A DNA stretch of 64,000 bases from Gammaproteobacteria bacterium (GTDB lineage: Bacteria; Pseudomonadota; Gammaproteobacteria; Arenicellales; Poriferihabitantaceae): the NCBI GenBank assembly GCA_030432755.1, contig JAUILZ010000005.1, positions 62,001 through 126,000 on the forward strand. The letters run 5' to 3'. This document shows positions 53,262-62,493 of the stretch, piece after piece. The position numbers and the translations under genes were made by a program. Numbering within the stretch: the first letter of the stretch is position 1; every line of letters starts with the position of its first letter. The notes below the pieces were generated by a model. It was not told the origin of the DNA. It saw nothing but the letters and a program-made list of their open reading frames with translations, and did not search any database.

Positions 53262-54335
53262 CTAGTGAGCACGCAGTCCCAGAGGATCCTCCGGATCAAC
53301 ACCGTCCATGAACACCTTGCCACGGGTGCGGTCGGCTACCTGGTAGACCAGGCCGAGCCAGTTGTTGATGATGGCCTTGCCGGTGTCCGACCAGGTGTTG
53401 TCCACGAGACCGGCGACCGCGTCATCGGGGAACGGCGGCAGGCTGCTGTAGTCGCCGCGGGCGCGTTCGACCTGGTGCTTGTAATGCTCCAGCAGGTTTC
53501 GCGCTTCGACCTGGAAGTAATGTTCCGGATAGGGTGGCCAGGTGCTGCGAATACCTTCCACGTAGCGCACCACCTCGCGCTTGTACTCCTTCAGCAGGCT
53601 CACGGCGTCGTACTCCGGATGCCCCTGGAAAAAAATGAAACGCAGCCCGTCGGGGCTTACAGCCAGGTGAACATCCGCCTCGCGGCTGACCGCTAGCGGC
53701 ACCAGGCCTTTTTCCGCGAGCTGCTCCGCGTTGACCTCGTAGACATGCGAATGGGGCGCGTCGAAGCGGGTGTTGATATTCGCGATCAGCGGATGGCTCG
53801 CCTGGGTGATGTGGTTTGAATACACCCCCCAGCGCTTGTCCGCGAGCTTGTAGCGCTGGATGCCCCAGAGCCTTTGCACCACAGCGTGGGTAGCGAGGCA
53901 GGAACACATGACCGAGCAGGTATTCTCCCGCGCCCAGTCCACCACGCCCATGAGCGGTTCCCAGAACGGCTCGTCCTCGATCCGCTCCAGCGCCGGGTTG
54001 GCGCCCGACAGGATGACGGCATCCAGACCCTCCTGCTTGAGTGTTTCGAAGTCTTCGTAGTAGCGCTCGATATGCGCGCGTGACTTTTCATCCCGTGGAA
54101 TCTCGGGAAACGAGAACAGGTGCACATGGAACTGGGCGATGCGGTTGCAGGAGCCCACCAGGCGCATGAACTGTCGCTCGGTGGCCTCGAGCGCCGCGTC
54201 CGGCATCATGTTGAGAATGCCGATATGCAGCTCGCGGATATCCTGCTGGCGCGCGCGGCCGGGCACCAGCACCTCCTGGCCCTCGGACCGCAGGCGGTCG
54301 AAGGTCGGCAGTTCCGAGTTCTGGATCAGCGGCAT
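53262..54335 (-). CDS. metA: MetA-family homoserine O-acyltransferase
   Basis: 357 residues. Nucleophile Cys146 in VMCSCLATHAVVQ, and the His239/Glu241 pair in QGHPEYDAVSLLKEY, match the E. coli Cys142/His235/Glu237 set. ILNMMPDAALEATERQF replaces the usual ILNLMPKKIETENQF. At the acyl-CoA selecting position (Gly111 in succinyl, Glu111 in acetyl enzymes) the alignment gives Ala115, so the donor is not predictable. It makes the O-acyl-homoserine for methionine. Homologues of this length occur in other proteobacteria. Confidence 0.86.
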   Translation of the reverse strand: MPLIQNSELPTFDRLRSEGQEVLVPGRARQQDIRELHIGILNMMPDAALEATERQFMRLVGSCNRIAQFHVHLFSFPEIPRDEKSRAHIERYYEDFETLKQEGLDAVILSGANPALERIEDEPFWEPLMGVVDWARENTCSVMCSCLATHAVVQRLWGIQRYKLADKRWGVYSNHITQASHPLIANINTRFDAPHSHVYEVNAEQLAEKGLVPLAVSREADVHLAVSPDGLRFIFFQGHPEYDAVSLLKEYKREVVRYVEGIRSTWPPYPEHYFQVEARNLLEHYKHQVERARGDYSSLPPFPDDAVAGLVDNTWSDTGKAIINNWLGLVYQVADRTRGKVFMDGVDPEDPLGLRAH

Positions 54336-54355
54336 GGCGAATGCTCCCTGCGATG

Positions 54356-55204
54356 TCAGCCGCCGGTCGAATCGATGGCGGCGCAGATGTAGTCGGTAAA
54401 GTCCGACTCATCCCTCAGGCTCATGATATCGCCGGCATTGGCGGTATGGCCATACTTGTCGGCGATGCGCTGATACTGGGGGCGGCGCCATTCGAGCAGG
54501 CGCGGGAAGATCCACTGTACGAACTCGTCGGGAGCCACATCTCCCGCGCCGTCAATGCCCTTGTCCGCCAGGTATTCCGCCAGTTGCTCGTCGAGGAACG
54601 ACTCCTCGTAATTCAGCGGCTTGGGATAGCGCTGCGCGCGCTCGATGAGCGTCTCCTCCATGTCGTGGTCGGCGCGCAGGTAGATGACGAGCGTATTCGC
54701 GGACAGCCGGTCCCAGCATTCCGCATCGCTCAGGCCGTAGATGCTGCCCCCCGCGTCGTTGATGAAATGGGGATAACCGTAAACCGTTCGCCCGCGCACG
54801 ATGAACTCATCCACGTCGCGCATCGCCCCGACCTCGGCGGCACGGAAAAGACGCTGGCGGCGCTTGAACTCGTCCACCGGCAGTCCGCCGAGATCGGGAT
54901 TGCCGATCTTGCCGAGGAAATCCGAAACCGGGCCGAGGTTGTCGATAGTGATGTTGTTGCGGATGTAGATCGAGTCATTCCGCAGCTGCTTGCGCAGGTA
55001 GGGATGCTGCATTGCCATCAGCTTCACCTGGTCGAGAATCGCCTCGTCCAGGTAACGCGTGCCGATTCGGTAGTCACCGGAATAATGGAACCACTGGTCC
55101 CGGGGAAGCAGCGCGGCGAGCGTGGTCTTGCCCACCCCGGACATGCCCAGCAGGGTGATGCGCTTGTTGTCCCAGTTTCGGAATTCCTGGCTGCTAAGTT
55201 TCAT
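54356..55204 (-). CDS. P-loop NTPase of unknown function
   Basis: 282 residues from ATG 55204. Walker A is LLGMSGVGKTTLAALL (Gly20-Thr28), followed by WFHYSGDYRIGTRYL. LVIYLRADHDMEETLIERAQRYP looks like a nucleoside-monophosphate-kinase-type strand and lid. No characterised family is evident. A kinase or nucleotide-dependent sensor is an inference from the P-loop only. It lies between metA (20 bases) and uppP (56 bases) in the same direction, possibly one transcript. Confidence 0.7.
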   Translation of the reverse strand: MKLSSQEFRNWDNKRITLLGMSGVGKTTLAALLPRDQWFHYSGDYRIGTRYLDEAILDQVKLMAMQHPYLRKQLRNDSIYIRNNITIDNLGPVSDFLGKIGNPDLGGLPVDEFKRRQRLFRAAEVGAMRDVDEFIVRGRTVYGYPHFINDAGGSIYGLSDAECWDRLSANTLVIYLRADHDMEETLIERAQRYPKPLNYEESFLDEQLAEYLADKGIDGAGDVAPDEFVQWIFPRLLEWRRPQYQRIADKYGHTANAGDIMSLRDESDFTDYICAAIDSTGG

Positions 55205-55260
55205 AACGGCACAAAAGGACGCGTTGTACAGGTCGTGTACGTGGTCGGGAAGACGGAAGT

Positions 55261-56061
55261 TTACAGGAACAGGTATAGCAGGATGATGCCGAGGATGACG
55301 CGGTAGATAACGAACGGCATCATGCTGAAGCGGCGGAGAAAACCGAGGAACCAGTGAATGCAGGCAAACGCCACCGCGCCGGATACCACGGTACCGAACA
55401 GCATTACGCCCCACGATATGGGCTCCCGCGACTCCATGAGATGGCCGGCTTGCCAGACTCCCGCGAGGGCAATGACGGGAATTGCCATGAGGAAGGAGAA
55501 TCGCGCCGCGGCCTCGCGTGTCAATCCCATGGCGAGACCGGTAGTGATGGTGATCCCCGAACGTGAGGTGCCCGGGATCAACGCGAGTACCTGCGCGGCG
55601 CCGATGGCGAGCACGTCGCGCCAGCCAATATCTTCCAGTTCACGTCGTCGGGAACCGGCGATGTCCGCCCAGCCGAGCAACAGACCGAAGCCGATGGTCG
55701 CGACGGCAACCGGCACCGGCGCGCGCAACCACTGGTTGACCACCGATTCCAGCAGCACACCCGCGATGCCGACCATGACGGTTGCGCAGGCAATGGCCCA
55801 GGCGAGTCGGCTGTAGGGCGTAACGGGACCTCCTCCCAGGGAGCGTATCCAGTCGCCCAGGATGCGGCCGATATCCCGGTGGAAGTACGCCAGCACCGCC
55901 AGCAAAGTACCCACGTGCACCGCCACGTCGAAGGCGAGCCCCTGGTCGGGCCAGCCGAGGAGATGCGGCAGCAACACCAGGTGGCCCGAACTCGAGATCG
56001 GCAGGAACTCCGTGAAGCCCTGCACCAGCGCGAGCCAGAATGCCTGGTGGAAATCGATCAT
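55261..56061 (-). CDS. uppP: UppP: undecaprenyl-diphosphatase (BacA)
   Basis: 266 residues, eight helices. FHQAFWLALVQGFTEFLPISSSGHLVLLPHLLG holds the (E/Q)xxxE region and the first SSSGH-type motif; IPGTSRSGITITTGLAMGLTREAAARFSF is the second, catalytic one. It recycles the lipid carrier for cell-wall synthesis. The ATG overlaps the stop of the MidA-like gene by four bases. Confidence 0.95.
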   Translation of the reverse strand: MIDFHQAFWLALVQGFTEFLPISSSGHLVLLPHLLGWPDQGLAFDVAVHVGTLLAVLAYFHRDIGRILGDWIRSLGGGPVTPYSRLAWAIACATVMVGIAGVLLESVVNQWLRAPVPVAVATIGFGLLLGWADIAGSRRRELEDIGWRDVLAIGAAQVLALIPGTSRSGITITTGLAMGLTREAAARFSFLMAIPVIALAGVWQAGHLMESREPISWGVMLFGTVVSGAVAFACIHWFLGFLRRFSMMPFVIYRVILGIILLYLFL

Positions 56062-57257
56062 GCCGCGAGCCTCGATGCAAGATTGCGGCGGCGAAACGAT
56101 TCAGGAGGATCGATGCCACGGCCGAGAGCCAGGACCTTGAACTGTTCGCCCATCTCCTGGGGCATGGTGAGGCGCCGGGTTTCCGCGGCAAGCGCCATCG
56201 CCGCCGGCGTTCCGACTCCCAGGACTTCGAGGCGCTCCGCGTGGATCTCGGCGAGCCCTGCATGGATGAGAAACCCTGCCTGGTCGGAGTAGCCCAGGAC
56301 GTCGAGGCCGGACGCGGTTGCAGAGTTCGCCACGGCGGTGAAATCCACGTGCGCGGTAATGTCCTGCAACCCCGGCCAGAGAAAGGGATCGCCATGAGCG
56401 TGGTGGCGGTAGTGGCACATCAGGGTGCCCATGGAACGGTCGGGATGATAGTAGGTGCGCCGGTCGTAGCCATAGTCCACCAGCAGGACGAGACCATGGT
56501 CGAGACAGTCGGCTACGCTGCGGATCCAGGCAGGCGCCAGGCGGCTCCACTCGCTCTCATAGCCCGGGGGGAGAGCGAGGTCCGTGGGCAGCGCCAGCGG
56601 AGCAGTTCCCTGAGGTGCTATGGCCCAGTCCAGGGAGTCGTCATTCATCGCCACGCCCAGGAGCATGGGTCGACCCGACGCGTCCACCCGGAAGCGTTGC
56701 ACCGGCATCGCGTCCAGCACCTCGTTGGCCAGCATGACGCCATCAAAGGACCCGGGCAACTGGTCAATCCATTGAACGCGATCCCGGAGCCTGGACGGCA
56801 GCTCGGCGATGGCATCCTGCTGCCGCACCCTGAGTACCGGACCCGGTTCAAGGATGTAGTATTGCGCCGGCAGGCTGTCAATCGCTTCGAGCGCGGGCAG
56901 CAGTCCAGCGATTAGGGCGCCCGTACCGGCGCCGAACTCCAGGATCCCGTCAGGTCCTGGGCAGGAATCCGTCCCACCGCCATGCAGTACGCCGGCAATC
57001 TGCCCGGCGAGACAGGTGGCTAACAGGTCGCCGATGACCGGCGCGGTGACATAGTCCCCGGCGGCGCCAAAGACCTCGCGGTCCGCGGCATAGTAGCCGA
57101 GCCCCGGCGCGTACAGCGCCAGCTCCATGTAACGCTCGAAACTGATCCAGCCGTCATTCTCTGATAGCTCCTCCCGAATCCGGTCGACCAGTTCGCGTGA
57201 TGCGCACGCGAGCGCGGGCGCAGGCTGTTCAAAGCCTTGGATGCCTTTGGCTTGCAA
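56058..57257 (-). CDS. MidA/NDUFAF7-like SAM-dependent protein methyltransferase
   Basis: About 399 residues if TTG 57257 is the start; there is no in-frame ATG near it. ISFERYMELALYAPGLGYYAADREVFGAAGDYVTAP is the conserved N-terminal block, followed by the SAM site LEFGAGTGALIAGLL, LANEVLDAMPVQRF, and GLVLLVDYGY. NDUFAF7 methylates an arginine of complex I; the bacterial role is unclear. The N-terminus is close to folM on the opposite strand, so the two share a short control region. Confidence 0.85.
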   Translation of the reverse strand: MQAKGIQGFEQPAPALACASRELVDRIREELSENDGWISFERYMELALYAPGLGYYAADREVFGAAGDYVTAPVIGDLLATCLAGQIAGVLHGGGTDSCPGPDGILEFGAGTGALIAGLLPALEAIDSLPAQYYILEPGPVLRVRQQDAIAELPSRLRDRVQWIDQLPGSFDGVMLANEVLDAMPVQRFRVDASGRPMLLGVAMNDDSLDWAIAPQGTAPLALPTDLALPPGYESEWSRLAPAWIRSVADCLDHGLVLLVDYGYDRRTYYHPDRSMGTLMCHYRHHAHGDPFLWPGLQDITAHVDFTAVANSATASGLDVLGYSDQAGFLIHAGLAEIHAERLEVLGVGTPAAMALAAETRRLTMPQEMGEQFKVLALGRGIDPPESFRRRNLASRLAA

Positions 57258-57303
57258 GAGAAACTGGGGTGCTAGAATTGAGCGCGATGCCGATGGCGGG
57301 ATT

Positions 57304-58047
57304 ATGAACAGTTTGACCGACAAAGTCGCCCTGATCACGGGTGGTTCGCGCCGGATCGGCGCAGCTACCGCACGCGTGTTGCATGCCGAGGGGATGCGCC
57401 TGGTGATTCACTACCGCAACAGCGCCGACGCCGCGGAGGAACTGCGCGCCGAGCTCTGCGAGGAACGGGCCGATTCCGTCATGCTTATCCGCGGCGACCT
57501 GGCGGAGATCGCCAAGGTAAAGAACCTGGTGCGCGAGGCGGCGGCATCCATGGGCGGACTGCACGTTCTGGTCAACAACGCGGCGCTGTTCTTTCCCACC
57601 CCCATCCGCTCCGCCACGGAAGATGAATGGGACGCGCTCATGCTGACCAATCTCAAGGCGCCGTTCTTCCTCTCCCAGGCCGCCGCGCCCTACCTCGCGA
57701 AGGATGGCGGCAGTATCGTCAACATTGCGGACATCTATGCCGACCGGCCGCTCGACGAGCACCCGATATACAACGCCAGCAAAGCCGGGCTGGTCGCGCT
57801 GACGCGTTCCCTTGCGCGCGATCTCGCACCGGAAATCCGTGTCAACGCGGTGGCGCCGGGAGCGATCCTGTGGCCCGAGAACGGCATGGACGAACTCTCC
57901 CGCCAGCGCCTGATCACCCGCACCCCGCTGCGCCACTCCGGCAACCCGGATGATATCGCGCGCACCGTGCACTTCCTGGTCGCCGATGCGCCCTACGTCA
58001 CCGGCCAGGTCATCAACGTCGACGGCGGGCGCTCGGTGGTGCCCTGA
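57304..58047 (+). CDS. folM: FolM-like pteridine/dihydromonapterin reductase (SDR)
   Basis: 247 residues from ATG 57304. ALITGGSRRIGAATA is the pteridine-reductase form of the cofactor motif (Arg in the loop favours NADPH); catalytic Tyr/Lys are in IYNASKAGLVAL; VNNAAL and INVDGG complete the SDR fold. It would reduce dihydromonapterin or dihydrofolate. The first gene of a three-gene plus-strand series. Confidence 0.83.
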   Translation: MNSLTDKVALITGGSRRIGAATARVLHAEGMRLVIHYRNSADAAEELRAELCEERADSVMLIRGDLAEIAKVKNLVREAAASMGGLHVLVNNAALFFPTPIRSATEDEWDALMLTNLKAPFFLSQAAAPYLAKDGGSIVNIADIYADRPLDEHPIYNASKAGLVALTRSLARDLAPEIRVNAVAPGAILWPENGMDELSRQRLITRTPLRHSGNPDDIARTVHFLVADAPYVTGQVINVDGGRSVVP

Positions 58048-58065
58048 TCCGGGCCAGCAGTCCAG

Positions 58066-58923
58066 ATGGCCAATATCCTCGTCGCCGGCGCAGGCAAGCT
58101 CGGCCTGCCACTCGCGCGCCTTCTGGTGGCCGCCGGCCACCGTGTCAGCGCCATCCGCCGCAGCGATCCGCCACCCGTGGCGGAGGGCATACACTGGTAC
58201 TGCCTCGACCTGGAGGAGCCCGCATCGCTCGCGCCGCTAGCGCGGGACTACGACCAGGCTGTCATCATTCTCACTCCCGCATCGCGCTCCCCCGAGGGTT
58301 ACGAGAGAGCGTACCAGCATGCGCAGGACAACCTTCTGGCGCACCTCGACGGCTCGCGTACGCGGCCGGCCTGCCTGTTCGTCTCCGCCACCAGCGTATA
58401 CGCCCAGGACGACGGTGGCTGGGTGGACGAGACCTCGCCTGCTGAACCGGCCAGTTACAATGGCCGCAGCCTGCTGGCCGCGGAACACCGCATCCTCGAG
58501 TACAGTCCCGCGCCGCTGGTGATCCGCTTTGCCGGCATCTACGGCCCGGCGCGGCGGCGCCTGCTCGACCAGCTGCGGAAACCGCTTTCCATCCAGCGCA
58601 GCCCGCCGCTCTACACCAACCGGGTGCACCAGGACGACTGCATTGCCATCCTCGACTTCCTCGCCGCCCGACAGCGAGAGGGAAGCAACCGCCATACGAT
58701 CTACATCGGCGCCGATCACTGCCCGGCGCCGAAATTCGAGATGATGACCTGGCTGGCGGAGGCGGCGGGCCTTGCAGCCCCGACACCAGTGGATGCTCCC
58801 GATGATGCCCCCCGCGGCAAGCGTTGCAGCAACCGGCGCCTGCTCGACAGCGGTTACGCGTTCAGGTATCCGGGTTACCGCGAGGGCTACGCAGGAATGC
58901 TGAATCCGGCCGATGGGGAATAG
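58066..58923 (+). CDS. YeeZ-like NAD(P)-dependent sugar epimerase-fold protein
   Basis: 285 residues. The Rossmann motif ILVAGAGKLGLPLARLL, then LFVSATSVYAQDDGGWVDE, which resembles the SSTSVY strand of YeeZ, and FAGIYGPARRRLLDQL. No YxxxK with usual spacing is evident, so catalysis is uncertain. The last 11 bases overlap the uracil-DNA glycosylase-family gene (58913-58923), implying coupling. Confidence 0.83.
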   Translation: MANILVAGAGKLGLPLARLLVAAGHRVSAIRRSDPPPVAEGIHWYCLDLEEPASLAPLARDYDQAVIILTPASRSPEGYERAYQHAQDNLLAHLDGSRTRPACLFVSATSVYAQDDGGWVDETSPAEPASYNGRSLLAAEHRILEYSPAPLVIRFAGIYGPARRRLLDQLRKPLSIQRSPPLYTNRVHQDDCIAILDFLAARQREGSNRHTIYIGADHCPAPKFEMMTWLAEAAGLAAPTPVDAPDDAPRGKRCSNRRLLDSGYAFRYPGYREGYAGMLNPADGE

Positions 58924-59524
58924 CTACGGCAGCAAGCAGGAAACGCTGCCAGAGATACTGGCCGACGTGAGTCGATGCGCCGCCTGCGCGGACATCCTGC
59001 CACTGGGACCGCGACCGGTCCTGCGCGCCAGTGCGAGCGCCCGTGTCCTCGTGGCGGGCCAGGCGCCCGGCATCCGCGTTCATCGCTCCGGCATCCCGTT
59101 CGATGATCCCAGCGGTGACAGGCTACGGCAGTGGATGGGTGTGGACCGGGATACCTTCTACGACGCCACGCGCATCGCCATCGTCCCCATGGCGTTCTGC
59201 TATCCAGGCAGCGCCGCGCGCGGCGACCTGCCGCCACCGGCGGAATGCTCCCGGCGCTGGCACCCGCGCCTGCTCCCGTTGCTGGACAATGTCGAACTGG
59301 TGCTTGCCATCGGCGCCCATGCCCATCGTTACCATCTCGGGGGACAACGCCGCCGTTCGCTCACCGAGACGGTGCGCCACTGGCGCGACTACGGTCCGAA
59401 TGTGATACCGCTACCGCATCCGAGCCCGCGCAACAACATCTGGCTCAAGCGCAATCCCTGGTTCGAGGAGGAACTGGCGCCCGAAGTGAAGCGGCGTGTA
59501 CAGCAACTGCTCGCGGGCAGGTGA
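58913..59524 (+). CDS. Uracil-DNA glycosylase superfamily protein
   Basis: 203 residues. RVLVAGQAPGIRVHRSGIPFDDPSG is motif A of the family (water-activating region), and IPLPHPSPRNNIWLKRNPWFE is the C-terminal motif containing the catalytic His. Three N-terminal Cys (CAACADI) could help bind a cluster, but the family-4 four-Cys set is incomplete, so this is the smaller cluster-free subgroup. DNA repair of deaminated cytosine is likely. Confidence 0.83.
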   Translation: MGNSYGSKQETLPEILADVSRCAACADILPLGPRPVLRASASARVLVAGQAPGIRVHRSGIPFDDPSGDRLRQWMGVDRDTFYDATRIAIVPMAFCYPGSAARGDLPPPAECSRRWHPRLLPLLDNVELVLAIGAHAHRYHLGGQRRRSLTETVRHWRDYGPNVIPLPHPSPRNNIWLKRNPWFEEELAPEVKRRVQQLLAGR

Positions 59525-59528
59525 AACC

Positions 59529-59864
59529 TCAGCTTTTTGGCTTGTAGGGCGGCGCGGGAAATGCGGAGACATTGCTCCCGGCCTGCACCTTCGCGTCGAG
59601 GATCTTGCTGACCCCCTCTTTCTTCACCTCGTCGATGCGCACCACCGCCTGCATCGGCACGTAGGTCCGGTTGACCTGGCCGAACTCCGCCTTCAGTTTT
59701 TCCTCTGAAGGGTCCACGAGCAGGTTGGAGCGCTCGCCGAAAATGATGTCGGCGATTTCGACGAAGGCGTAGAGGTTGCTCTGGGAGACCTCGTGGGCGT
59801 ACAGCTCGTAGAGCTGACCATTATTGAGGAACTGAATCTTGTAGATGGTTTTCCTGGCAGGCAT
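59529..59864 (-). CDS. DUF1820 family protein
   Basis: 111 residues: KTIYKIQFLNNGQLYELYAHEV, LYAFVEIADIIFGER, VNRTYVPMQAVVRIDEV and a proline-rich C-terminus ending AFPAPPYKPKS. Matches the DUF1820 family of gammaproteobacteria, small cytosolic proteins of unknown function. It converges with the glycosylase gene (4 bases apart) and is divergent from dacB. Confidence 0.88.
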   Translation of the reverse strand: MPARKTIYKIQFLNNGQLYELYAHEVSQSNLYAFVEIADIIFGERSNLLVDPSEEKLKAEFGQVNRTYVPMQAVVRIDEVKKEGVSKILDAKVQAGSNVSAFPAPPYKPKS

Positions 59865-59962
59865 GCTGGACCGACGGATTGCGTTCGCGCGATTCTGTTA
59901 CCGCGGCGGACAAAATTATATCATCGGGCATCGTTGTATCACCCGTCACCCCCGATCTGATC

Positions 59963-61423
59963 TTGCACGCCAGAATTCCAGTTTCCGGTCTGTGTCGACT
60001 CGCCCGCGCACTGGTCGCCACCTGCCTCCTGCTTGCGCAGCCCCATGCCCGCGCCGCCACCACGCTCCCGCCTGAAGTCGGCAACCTGCTTGTCAAACAT
60101 GGCATTCCACACGACGCGGTCAGTCTCGTGGTGCAGGAGGCGGCGAGCGGGCGCGACCTGCTCTCCTTCAATGCCGGCGCGCTACGCAATCCCGCCTCCG
60201 CGATCAAGCTGCTCACCACCATCGCGGCGCTGGAACTGCTCGGTCCCGCTTACGTGTGGCATACCAATTACCTGCTCGACGGCACGCTGGATTCCGACGG
60301 CAGGCTGCGCGGCAACCTGGTCATGCGCGGCGGCGGCGATCCGTTCCTTACCGTCGACCGCCTGTGGAGCCATGTCCTCGCGATCCGGGAACGGGGCGTC
60401 CACCATATCGATGGCAACCTGATCATCGACAATACCCTGTTCAATATCCCGCCCCACGACCGCGGCGCGTTCGACGGCCAGTCTGAACGCCTCTATAACG
60501 TGGGCCCGGACGCGGCGCTGACCAATTTCTCCGCCACGCGCTTCGTGATCGAACCGATGGACGGCCGCATCAACGTGTTCGCCGACCCACCGCTGGCCAA
60601 TCTCGTGATCGACAATCGCATCCGGCCCCAGGACGGCAAGTGCAGCAGCCGCACAGCGGGCTGGGGTCACCAGTTCGAACGCCAGGACGGACGTATCATC
60701 GCGCGCTTCACCGGCGTCTACCGCCCGCGCTGCGGCGCCCATTCGATTTCCCGCAGCATCGTCTCCAACGGCGAGTACACCTACCAGCTGTTTCGCTACC
60801 TGTGGGAATCCATGGGCGGAACCTTCAGCGGCGGCTATCGCCATGGCGCCACCCCGGAAACGGCGCGTCAGCTGGTATCGCTGCCATCGCGCCCGCTGGC
60901 GGAAAACATCGCCAGCATCAACAAGTACAGCAACAACGTGATGGCGCGCCAGCTCCTGCTGACCATCGGCGCCGAATGGAACCCGGATCCCGCAGCGGAT
61001 ACCCGCGCCTCCGGCGTGGCGGCGATCGGCGAATGGCTCGCCAACGTCGGCATCGACACCACGGGCATGGTGCTCGACAACGGCTCCGGCCTGTCACGCG
61101 ATGGCCGCATCAGCGCGGCGCAGATGGCGAAGCTGCTTTCGGTGGCCTGGCACAGCAACTGGCAGCCGGAATTTCTCGCCTCGTTCTCCCTTGCGGCGCT
61201 GGATGGCACCATGCGCAAGCGGCTGCGCAAGTCGAGCCTCGCCGGCAGGGCGCGGATCAAGACCGGGCTGATCAATGGCGTTCGCAGCATGGCGGGATAC
61301 GTCCACGCCGCCAACGGCAGGCATTACAGCGTCACCATGATGATCGACTCGAACAAGGTCAATTACTGGAACGGCAACCAGGTGCAGGATGCCGTGCTGG
61401 AATGGGTCTATCTGCAGAATTGA
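59963..61423 (+). CDS. dacB: DacB (PBP4): D-alanyl-D-alanine carboxypeptidase/endopeptidase
   Basis: About 486 residues from TTG 59963; TTG 59879 is an alternative. The chosen start leaves a good signal peptide (ALVATCLLLAQPHARA). The serine motif is PASAIKLL with Ser79 and Lys82, the second motif is KYSNNVMARQ (SNN), the third RIKTGLINGVRSMAGY (KTG). The S13-family insert between motif 1 and 2 is present. It trims cell-wall peptides. Promoter region shared with DUF1820. Confidence 0.9.
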   Translation: MHARIPVSGLCRLARALVATCLLLAQPHARAATTLPPEVGNLLVKHGIPHDAVSLVVQEAASGRDLLSFNAGALRNPASAIKLLTTIAALELLGPAYVWHTNYLLDGTLDSDGRLRGNLVMRGGGDPFLTVDRLWSHVLAIRERGVHHIDGNLIIDNTLFNIPPHDRGAFDGQSERLYNVGPDAALTNFSATRFVIEPMDGRINVFADPPLANLVIDNRIRPQDGKCSSRTAGWGHQFERQDGRIIARFTGVYRPRCGAHSISRSIVSNGEYTYQLFRYLWESMGGTFSGGYRHGATPETARQLVSLPSRPLAENIASINKYSNNVMARQLLLTIGAEWNPDPAADTRASGVAAIGEWLANVGIDTTGMVLDNGSGLSRDGRISAAQMAKLLSVAWHSNWQPEFLASFSLAALDGTMRKRLRKSSLAGRARIKTGLINGVRSMAGYVHAANGRHYSVTMMIDSNKVNYWNGNQVQDAVLEWVYLQN

Positions 61424-61444
61424 GGTTCGACGGCGGGGCTGCGA

Positions 61445-62404
61445 TCAGCCGATAAAGTCACGGATCGCCGCGGCCACCGGCTCCGGATCATCCATGTGCA
61501 GGTGATGCTGGCCGGGAAGGTCCTCCACGTGTATGTCGCGGAATCGCGCAATGCGCTGATGGGTGACCTCGCGCGTGATCACCTGGCCCTCGCGCGCGAG
61601 GATCAATAGCGTGGGCGCTTCCACCCGGTCAACGAACGCGGATACCACGTCCTCCTCCAGATACATCGGCGATGGCTGGCGCAGGCGACGATCGGCGCGC
61701 AGGCGAATCTCGCCCTCGTGCTCGCGCGCACCACGACGAACGAGGAGTTCCGCGCCCGCCACGCCGATCGGGCTCGCCTGCTGGCGCGCGGCGACCAGGG
61801 CGTCCCAGTTCGTGTAGCTGCCGCGGCGCGCGGCACGGGGATGCAGTCCGACGTCGATGGACTTGCGCAGCCGGCTCGGCGCGTCGTCCGCGACGCCCGC
61901 GGTGGGACCGACACCGTCGATGAGCACCAGCCTGTCAACCAGTTCGGGATAGGTCGCGGCGAACACCACCGCCACGTTGGCGCCAAGCGAATGGCCAAGC
62001 AGGGTGAAGCGCTCCCACCCGAGATCGAGTGCAGCATGGGCGACATCCGCGACGTAGTCGACGAAATGGTAGACCACCCCCGCGGGTCGATGATCGGAAT
62101 GCCCGTGACCCGGGAAATCCAGCGCCACGATCCGGTATTCCGGGAGGGGGCGGGAAAGTGGAATGAAGCTCGCGGCGTTGTCGAGCCAGCCATGCAGCGC
62201 CAGTACCGGCATGCCCTCGGGATCGCCAAGGGCGAGCGCTGCGAGGTTGCCGTTGAGTCCGTTGAGTCTCTTGTTTTGCAAGGTTTTTGCCGATTTCCCG
62301 GCGCCTGGATGGGGGCGCCGGGGACAGGACAGGATACGCTCACGGGGCGAGTGCAGGGCCCCATTCGTTAGTCGTATTTCAGGCTTGTCAAGTTTGTACT
62401 GCAC
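61445..62404 (-). CDS. Alpha/beta hydrolase
   Basis: 319 residues from GTG 62404, although the first 45 residues are not family-like and a later start such as a TTG near LQNKRLNG is possible. The core has HGWLDNAASFIPL (oxyanion region), the nucleophile elbow LLGHSLGANVAVV, and the terminal His in LPGQHHLHMDDP. An esterase or lipase-like role is likely; the substrate is unknown. Divergent from gltA, sharing its AT-rich upstream region. Confidence 0.83.
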   Translation of the reverse strand: MQYKLDKPEIRLTNGALHSPRERILSCPRRPHPGAGKSAKTLQNKRLNGLNGNLAALALGDPEGMPVLALHGWLDNAASFIPLSRPLPEYRIVALDFPGHGHSDHRPAGVVYHFVDYVADVAHAALDLGWERFTLLGHSLGANVAVVFAATYPELVDRLVLIDGVGPTAGVADDAPSRLRKSIDVGLHPRAARRGSYTNWDALVAARQQASPIGVAGAELLVRRGAREHEGEIRLRADRRLRQPSPMYLEEDVVSAFVDRVEAPTLLILAREGQVITREVTHQRIARFRDIHVEDLPGQHHLHMDDPEPVAAAIRDFIG

Positions 62405-62493
62405 CGAAAATTGAATTATCGTATATAACCTTTACTGATTAAATAACCGACGAAGCATTGGATTTTTCAATGCTCGTAATTGAGGCGCAGAAC
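62405..62493 (+). promoter_or_regulatory. AT-rich control region upstream of gltA
   Basis: This gap is strikingly AT-rich against the GC-rich surroundings, with TTGAAT at 62411-62416 and TATAAC at 62424-62429, but no pair with ideal 16-18 spacing. GAGGCG at 62482-62487 is a good ribosome-binding site before ATG 62494. Promoter activity for gltA is an inference. Confidence 0.45.
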
